A stretch of 64,000 nucleotides of DNA, taken from assembly GCA_033296885.1 (NCBI GenBank), contig MU864016.1:20954-84953 (forward strand). Reading direction: 5' to 3'. Positions 56,770 through 64,000 of this stretch are shown here, piece by piece. The position numbers were made by a program, and so were the translations under genes. Numbering within the stretch: position 1 is the stretch's first letter; the number at the start of each line of letters is the position of its first letter. The DNA is from Triangularia verruculosa. Lineage: Eukaryota > Ascomycota > Sordariomycetes > Sordariales > Podosporaceae. The notes under the pieces were generated by a model. That model was not told the origin of the DNA. It did not search any database and saw nothing but the letters and a program-made list of their open reading frames with translations.

Positions 56770-58989
56770 TTACCAATCCGGGCCACCAGCATCGGTAACA
56801 GCACCGTGGCTGGCATCACCCACAAGACGGGCATACTTGGCCAGCACGCCTCTCGTGGGCTTCATCTTGGGAGGCTTCCAACCCCTCTTCCGGCGCTCCA
56901 ACTCGGCAGCAATACCGGCGGCGCCCTGGATGCCCGAAGCCTCAATGATGTCAATGCTGTTCCTGACGGCATCAATGGTGATGAGATCTCCGTCCTCCAC
57001 GAGGGCAATGGGGCCGCCCACGGCCGCTTCGGGTACGACGTGGCCAACAATGAAGCCATGGCTCGCGCCGCTATATCTCCCGTCCGTGACAAGAGCAATC
57101 TTCTTCAAACCGGCACCCATGATGGCCGCGCTGGCCTGAAGCTGCTCCGGCATTCCCGGGCCGCCCTTGGGGCCCTCATACCGAACAATCAAAACCTGGC
57201 CCTCCTCCTCGTCCTTGATGGCTCCTGCAGAAAGGGCACTGTTTAACTCATGTTCCTTGTTGAAGACGCGAGCTCTGCCGGTGAAGAAGTCGCCTTCCAA
57301 GCCGGTGATCTTGGCCACGGCACCGCCGGGGGCGAAATTGCCGTAGAGAATGCGCAGATGACCTGACTTCTTGATGGGGTCGGTGATGGGCCGAATAATG
57401 GTCTGGCCGGGGTCGAGCGAGGGCCAGCTCGAGACGTTCTCGGCAAGGGTCTTCCCTGTTACCGTCATGATACCGCCGTCAATAAGCCCGACCGCAATCA
57501 GATACTTGAGGACGGCGGGGGTGCCGCCAACGTTGCAGAGATCCTCCATGTAGTGCTTCCCCGACGGAGCCAGATCAGCCAAGAAGGGTGTAGACTCGGA
57601 GACGCGGTGAATGTCCTCCAGGGTGAGATCCACATCGGCAGAGTTAGCCATGGCCAAAAAGTGCAGAACCGCGTTGGTGCTCCCGCCGAGAACCATGGTC
57701 AGTACCAGGGCGTTCATGAAGGATCGACGGGTGATGAGATCGCGGGGTCGAATGTCCTTCTCCATGCAAATGCGAATGGCCTCGGCAGCACGTTCGCACT
57801 CGGACCTCTTCTGCGGTGACTCGGCCGGGAAAGAAGAGGATCCGGGAAGGCACAGTCCCATAGCTTCGATGGCTGTGGCCATCGTGTTGGCGGTGTACAT
57901 GCCACCGCACGCGCCGACGCCGGGGCAGGCGTGCTCCTCGATATCATCCATCACCTCGCTGGGAGTGGCCTCGGCACCAGACGTCTTCTTACACTTGGCC
58001 TTGAGCACTCCGTACCGGTAGGATCCCACAGCTTCGTAGCAGGTCGAGATGTTGATGGGCTTGTCAAGGAGCTTGGAGTGCCCCCTGCGCATGGTGCCGC
58101 CGTAGATCATGACAAACGGTCTGTTGTGACGGGCAGCAGCCATGATGACACCGGGCATGTTCTTGTCGCAGCCGGGAATACTGATGTTGGCATCATGACG
58201 TTGGGCGCATGTGACCGTCTCGATGCTGTCGGCGATAACCTCTCTGGACTGTAGAGAGAAGCGCATGCCTAGTAGGTGTGAGTACGTGCGCACCTAAGCA
58301 TACCTGCACCGTCCTTGACTTCACCTACCTTCAGAACCCATGGTGATACCGTCAGAGACGCCGATGGTGTTGAACTGCCAGGGCAGCATGTTCTGCTTCT
58401 CGACGGCCCGCTTCACAATGACGCCAAGATCCAACACTGCTGCGTGTTAGTCACCCACTCATACTTTGACATGGAACAATCAGCCGTAACTCACAGTGGG
58501 TGCTATAGTAAGTCACCGACGTTAGCTTCAAACTCCCCTATTTGTTGTCAAAGAGGTGTCCAACAGAGGCAACTCACTTGCACGGGTTGCCCTCCCACCA
58601 CACCGTCGCGATTCCCACATGGGGCGCATTCTTCATCATGTCCTTGTTCGGGACACCAGCTGAGTAAAGCATGGCCTGTGATGAGACATCCTCATGTTAG
58701 CAAGTTGTCCAATACCATCCATCATCACCAGTCAATCAAGAGCAAGACTTGCCTGAGCACCAGGAAAATCATGACCGCGGGTCATGAAGTGAGACCAGCG
58801 GTTCAGAGGACCCCCGGCGGGAAGATGGTCGAATTGGATGTACTCGCCAGGCTTGGGCATGTTGCGCTCATCTTGTCCGCTATGCTGCTGGTCGTCGTGG
58901 TGGTCGCCGTTCTGATGGCCATTGTTTTGCTGCTGAACGTTCTCGTCACCAGTATGAGTCCCCACTGACTCTTCGGCGTGAGGTGCCAT
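56770..58989 (-). CDS. Dihydroxy-acid dehydratase (IlvD/Ilv3 family), 649 aa
   Basis: Five exons: 58989-58753, 58675-58578, 58502-58495 (8 nt), 58436-58329 and 58268-56770. All phases close. The family removes water from 2,3-dihydroxy acids in valine, leucine and isoleucine synthesis and carries an Fe-S cluster. Cluster cysteines are in WWEGNPCN, IPGCDKNMPG and HACPGVGACGGMYTANTMA. Further conserved parts are MTRGHDFPGAQAMLYSAGVP, NTIGVSDGITMGSEGMRFSL, VLGGSTNAVLH and TDGRYSGASHGFIVGHVVPEA. The first intron uses a GC donor (CAG|GCAAGT). The 8-nt exon completes NPC-NTHLLDLG. The N-terminus (first ~45 residues) is His/Gln/Asp-rich and acidic, unlike a mitochondrial presequence, so this may be a non-mitochondrial paralogue rather than the housekeeping ILV3. 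Confidence 0.9.
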
Positions 58990-61984
58990 TGTGACCTGAT
59001 GGCAATTCGCTGGGCTGGGAGCGTGGGCTGTTTCGCGTGTGGTAGTGGCTGTCTGGTCGTATCTGGCGCCCAAATAGGAAAGAGGCAGCAAAGAGCTCTG
59101 AATCCGTATGCGCTCAACGGTTGGCCGACTCTGATCAGCGACTTCAAGTCTCGGAAAAGGAAGCGTGTTTCTAGAAGAGCCAAGAGTTGGAGTGGTGGGA
59201 AGGGGGGGACAGGATATAAATATCGTAAAGATTTTCCGCTCACAGACACACGGATACCCAAGACTGCTCTCTGGCTGCTCCCGTCCGTTCGGCTCTTCTT
59301 CACATGACGGGATGTGGCAAAGAGACTGGGTGCTTGGCCAGCAACCGCTAGCAGCTCTTTGCTCCTTGTGCTCTAGCCAGCCGAGCTCCGGGGGGGAGGG
59401 GGGAAGGATCAATGGATGAATTACCGGCTTGGGAGCATCTCCATCTGAAGGTACCCTGACGACAGCCAAACCTTGCTCGCGATGTACGGTACCTGGATAC
59501 ACTCCGCTGATGGTTGGCGTGGTTGGTGGCCGGTTGTGGAGTCTCCACTAGGAAGCGTTCCTGGCAGGTCCCTGGCGGCTCCACTTCGGGCAGACGCGAT
59601 CAACTGAACAACTGAAAAGTGAAAGGCGGGAGAAGAAAAAAAAAAAAGAAAAAGAAAAAGACCACCAGACCCACTCACCGGTAGCTTAACGGTCTGATCT
59701 CCTTGTGCTGGCTTGTGTTGGGCAGAGCTCCAAGATGCTCCGAGGTGCTCACCCTTTTGGTCTTTCTCAAATAGGGTAGTCTCGAGGGGTTCTGGGTTGC
59801 GGGTTGGGAAAGACCAAATTGCAGGATGGAGCAGGCGGAACCGCGGGAAAGGGCGGTGGACAAGGAATGTTCCAAAACTCCAGCCTTCCCTAGAGGAGCA
59901 CCGGCAGAGCCCACTCGCATTCGCCAGCATCAGCATCGTCATGGACTCTCACCGTGGACCCATGGGTTTGATGGGTTGCTCCCACGGCGTTGCGTCAGGA
60001 TCGGATCTGGCGAGCGAACGGCGGATGCGAGCCCTACACGTGGTGGGCAGGGCGAGCAGGTTGACAGGTTGGCATGGCCAGGTTCGATGTTTACATGCGT
60101 GCCATAATTATCCATCCACGGCATGGCTGGCCACGGGGAAGAAGGGCCGGATGACGACTCCCCCACCTTTTCTTGTCAGTGCCGGGCTCGCCTACCCCAT
60201 CGATGGAAGGCTTCGATAAGAGCCCGACATGTGCATTGCTCTGGAGATGTCGCTGAAAGACGGCCGACTCAACCGGCGGTCCAATGATGCTGAGGCCGGC
60301 GGGCCCGGGGGTCGGGAGCCGACCGTTACTGCATGGGCGAGTGTCTCGTCGAGTGCAACGTCGAAAACGGGTAGCGAGCACTCAGCGCACAGCGGCCAAG
60401 AGCCGAGAGTCTCTCCGGTTGCTTTCCCGTTGTTCCTTTTTTCCATCCTTTGTGATCATGACAGCTGCAGTAGAGAGCCGAGGTCGGCTGCAACTTAATC
60501 TTGCGAGCTGCGAGTGCTTCGGGCCTCTCCCGTCGAGAATTCATTGGGCAGCTGGGCAGGGCAAGACGGTTCGGTTCCTCTGCCGCGGACGCCCCCTTCT
60601 GCATCGGGAGAACATCTTATTGAACAGGAAACCGCCACACATCGCCCGCATCTACATATCTGCACGGAATCGGCCCAGTCAGGCACCTAGCCGCAGATCT
60701 AACCAGAACTCTTGGGTTACCTTACGTTAAGTGCCCAAGGTAGCTGGAGGTACACTATGAACTGGGCTCGGAAGCAGCACCTAGTTATCACCATGCACTA
60801 CCTTACATAGCATTATTGCACCATTTTTACCATTTTGATACCTCCTGACGCGATGCAGGTTCTCGGGTTCACCTTCCGTCCTGGTTTGGGCTGTTGACCA
60901 GGGACTGGGCGTGAGCTTGGCCTGCCTTGCCAGGGGTTAGGACTCCTGGCTTGCTTTGAGGAGAACGGTGTGTCATGATGGAGTTTTCCATGCCCTGGTC
61001 TTCCGTATCCGTCATGGATACAACGCTTTGAGTTACTAGCTCCATCAGTTTCAGGTTCAGTCCCTGTATTTTTATTATTTTTCTTTGCACTAGGGAAGGG
61101 GGTTGAAGTCGGAGTTTAGGTAAGGGTACCAAACATGGAAGGGTACGCAATTCCACGTTTTTCTCGTCTCTGTGAAGTGGCTATCGTACACAAAACCTCA
61201 CCCCCTCGACACCAACACCCCTCCGCTCCGTTGGCCCTCCCACCTTACCAGAAAACGCCCCCCTCCCACAAAAAAAAACAGCAAAAAGAAAATCAAAAGG
61301 ACATGCAGATCCGCCTCATTGCTGAACATCATGTAAACCTTCCGGAGAAAGAACAAGAGTGAGAAGAAGTACAAAGACAGAGCACCTCACACGGCGGGTG
61401 CCGATAGGTCCAGTGATAATCGCGCCTGTGTGGGTGTTGTCATCGTGGCTGGTTCAAAGTGTGTTGTCCTGTTGATGTCATCACTTCATCCGTCGTCCAT
61501 AGAATCCGTCCATCCTTTTCCAGTCATAGACTCCCTCCACCATCAACCTGCCAAGCCAAAGAAGGAAAACAAGCAAGGGAGAAGGGTCATTGTATAAAAC
61601 TCGACATCGCGGCCTGCGAAAGCCGACAACCTAACTTCAACTGGCCGGCACACAACATAGCAGACATGCAAAACGCCAATAACAACAGCATCAACAACAA
61701 CGAGTAATGCAGGAATAGCAACCGCCAAAAAGGAAGAAAACCGCGAGTGCAAAGTGAAGCCTTCGCCCAATCCGAACCCCGTACCCATGAGCGCCCAGTT
61801 GCCTCGCGAAGTCGGGGAAGAGAGAAAGAGACGGGGAGAAAATGGCAAACACCCCAAATAATCACCCCAAAAAGATTGTGAAAGAAGAGAAGGTAATATG
61901 AAGCTACTAAAGAAGCTCAGAAGTCCCGTCTCACCAACGGTGCTCATCGAAGCAGTTGATCACCGAGATGAAGATGCCATCAAC
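58990..61984. other. Gene-poor stretch of about 3 kb
   Basis: Promoter of the dihydroxy-acid dehydratase gene (TATAAATA-like element near 59216), then non-coding DNA, then the likely 3' UTR of the Myb-like gene. An A-rich run lies at 59636-59660. Several frames of 75-170 codons overlap each other on both strands without any family signature. Confidence 0.45.
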
Positions 61985-63218
61985 TCAAGCGCCAACCACT
62001 CCTACCGAACACCTCTCTTCTTCCAGTCTTCTTACCATTTCCCTCTCTCTGGGACTTCTTGGGTTGGCGTCAATGCCAAGAATGGCGCTGATTCTTGTCT
62101 TATCGGGCTTGCTTTGTCCGTTGTAAAAGTGATCATCAGGGCTACCAACGGGCGTGATGGGCGTATGAGCGGCGATGCCCAGGCTAAGCGAGCTAGTGCT
62201 AGTAATGGGACTGTTGCCGCGCCATGCTTGCTCCAACACGACGGGGTTGGCGCCAGGTCCGTATTCAGCAGCAATGCTAGCCCAGAAGGAGGCACGGTGA
62301 GCATTGTAAATAGCATTCAGTTTGCCCATATCAACCGGGTGGCTGGCGGAATACGGGGTTGCAGACAGACCAGCCGATGAAGGGGGCGGGGGGAGTGCAG
62401 AGCAGTCGAGACGCAAGCGGCCTGGTCCATGGGGTACGGGACCGCTGTTGGAGGTGTATGACGGGTACGGCTTGGCAGCGTTGGTCGGTGTCATGGACCC
62501 ACGGTAGCCCAAGGGTGCCGTCAAGGGGGCGCTATGCGGGTGGACATCATGCAGAGGCGTGGGGTATCCGCGAGGCGCTGTCGGCGATGAAGTGCCCGTG
62601 GAAACCGGACCACCGATCGAAGCGAGAGCAAGTTTCATCGAAGAGGGCTTGGGAAGAATGGTCGGCAAGCGCGGCGACGAGCTTGCAGAAGCGGTTGCCG
62701 TCATGATGCTGGGAAGCTGGATACCTGTCGGGCTAATCGAACCATAAGAGCCTGCGGATCCGGGAGGAGAGGCAGACCGGCTGGGCGAATCGTCATGCTC
62801 ACGAATGGGCGACGGAATGGAGCCGTGGAGCGGGGGAGAATGGCCACTATTCGAAGACCCAGAAGACAAAGACGTGGTACGCTTGCGGCGGTTACTGCCA
62901 TGGCTAAGCTGGTGATAGTGAAGGCGGCACGCCAACTCCGTCTTCTTCAAGTGAGCGGCAATGTGCTTATAAGGCATCTTTTGGAGGCGCGTTTGAAGAA
63001 GGTAGAGCTCCTACACCTTCCGTGTTAGTACGCAGTTGTGGTTCCAACTCCTGCGACCACCATCATGGACATACCTCCTCCTCACTCCACGCTCGCCCCC
63101 CGCCGGTCGAGGTTGGCTTTCTGCTCTTTGTGACGCCATATTCACGACGATCCATGGCGTCGGTGGTGGGGGTATAGGGGCCGGCTTGACCCCTCATCGG
63201 AATAGTTGGAGACATCAT
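61985..63218 (-). CDS. Myb/SANT-like DNA-binding protein, 389 aa
   Basis: Exons 63218-63075 and 63010-61985; the 64-nt intron has GTATGT and TGTAG. Splicing at SEEE/ELYLL rebuilds a Myb-like helix-turn-helix at about residues 42-87: RAWSEEEELYLLQTRLQKMP, then YKHIAAHLKKTELACRLHYH. The first tryptophan of a Myb repeat is present; the later ones are replaced by other hydrophobic residues, as in SANT-like single repeats. The rest is Ser/Pro-rich and probably disordered. A folded C-terminal block is at about residues 275-305 (YNAHRASFWASIAAEYG, then PVVLEQAWR), likely a partner-binding helix. Two adjacent ATGs occur at the start; the first was used. A role as a transcription regulator is inference. 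Confidence 0.78.
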
Positions 63219-64000
63219 AATCCAATTTCACAGGCTGTGTCTTTCCCGTCTATTCGGTTTACCAAAAAGAAGTCGAGGAGAAGTGTGCTGAGTCGTGTTT
63301 GTCAGATCCAGCTGTCTTTTCCAGGCGGCATGTCCCAAGAATCGAAGGTTGTTCAAAAAAGGAACAGCAGAACTTGCTGCTATAAGAATGGAAAGTCGGT
63401 TCGTTTTTCGGTGGTGAGGGTCGCTCAGGATGGGCAGCTTGAAGTATGTGGCAGAAAGCGAGTGGCCGGCCGTTGAAGCAGCGAGTTCCAGAACACGAAA
63501 GACGAGTCGAAAGTGTATGTGTGGAAAGGGTAAAAAGGAGCTGTTGTAAAAGTCGAGTATAATGAACCAGATTATACTGTCGTCGAAGAATGGAACCAAA
63601 TCTCTCTCCCAAAAAAAAGAATGTAAGCAGCCAAGCTAGTTGGGCAAGATCAAAGAGTGACTATGTTCAGCTGCGAGAAGAGAAAGAAGAAAGAGCGGGA
63701 CACACACGCAACAGCGTCGTGATGGTAGATGAAGATATCCACAGGTGAGACCTTGGTGGAGGAGAAATAATCAGAAGAGAAGAGAGCATCGGGGCGTGGC
63801 AGAGGGGAGGGGATGGATAATAATGCCCGTTATGGGTTGCATGACGTTCGGCTCGAGGCGCATCCAGTCCCACTGGGCAGACAGGGGGGGGGGGGGGGGG
63901 GGGCGGCCAAAAAAAGCGGTTGGGCCCGTTAAACACCAATGGTGGTTCCCTTGGGGGGGGGCCGGGTTTGTGTAAGAGTGGACGGGGGGGGGGGGGGGTA
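63219..64000. other. 5' flank and contig edge with G runs
   Basis: Promoter region of the Myb-like gene, then a terminal stretch with G runs at 63884-63903 (20), 63953-63961 (9) and 63984-63998 (15). Repeated homopolymers so close to the end suggest poor base quality or an assembly edge. No gene was recognised. Confidence 0.5.

Noticed and set aside
59421..60730. Several frames of 80-170 codons on both strands upstream of the dehydratase gene
   Set aside because: They overlap each other, have low complexity, and show no splice structure or family match.

Overview
The window is nuclear DNA of a filamentous ascomycete (Pezizomycotina), most likely a Sordariomycete and probably Sordariales. Its genes have short GT-AG introns of about 45-100 nt with CTAAC/CTGAC-type branch points. 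Pyrimidine-rich leaders and CACCATG-type starts are common. Typical filamentous-ascomycete families are present: a 2EXR protein, a Clr5-domain protein, a fungal rhodopsin-like 7TM protein, a Dal5-type MFS transporter, a tyrosinase and a fungal IDO. The two tRNA genes carry introns. The species cannot be fixed from the sequence alone. Gene models were built by hand from splice sites and reading phase; all multi-exon models below close in frame.

Layout. 0-9 kb: a small membrane protein, a 2EXR protein, an LtrA-family membrane protein with a Gln-rich tail, an intron-containing tRNA-Glu(CTC) and an HPP-family membrane protein. 9-13.7 kb: an orphan gene lacking a clear start, then a gene-poor stretch with a MITE-like inverted repeat and a 21-bp minisatellite. 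13.7-20.4 kb: an allantoate-permease-type MFS transporter, a rhodopsin-like 7TM protein and an FAD monooxygenase. 20.4-24.1 kb: no gene seen. 24.1-31.5 kb: a Clr5/zinc-finger protein, then kynureninase and indoleamine 2,3-dioxygenase head to head, then an NmrA-like protein. 32.7-42.3 kb: a nuclear protein with KEN-box and PIP-like motifs, a caspase-domain protein with a long disordered N-terminus, and a 1185-residue protein of unknown function. 42.9-51.6 kb: a RING protein with SUMO-interacting motifs, Prp19, a PhzF-family protein, a J-like secretory protein and a tyrosinase. 52.7-63.2 kb: an intron-containing tRNA-Tyr, a GT15 mannosyltransferase, a dihydroxy-acid dehydratase with an 8-nt micro-exon, and a Myb/SANT-like protein. 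The last 120 bases contain three long G runs and look like a low-quality contig edge.

How the genes relate. The only clear pathway pair is IDO and kynureninase, two enzymes of the kynurenine pathway on either side of a ~1.0-kb divergent promoter. The SIM-RING protein and Prp19 are adjacent ubiquitin ligases on the same strand, but nothing in the sequence shows a functional link. No CRISPR array, rRNA gene or intact transposon was seen. The strongest candidates for something new are the caspase-domain protein, the SIM/RING ubiquitin-ligase candidate, the KEN/PIP protein, and the micro-exon plus GC-AG intron architecture of the dihydroxy-acid dehydratase gene.
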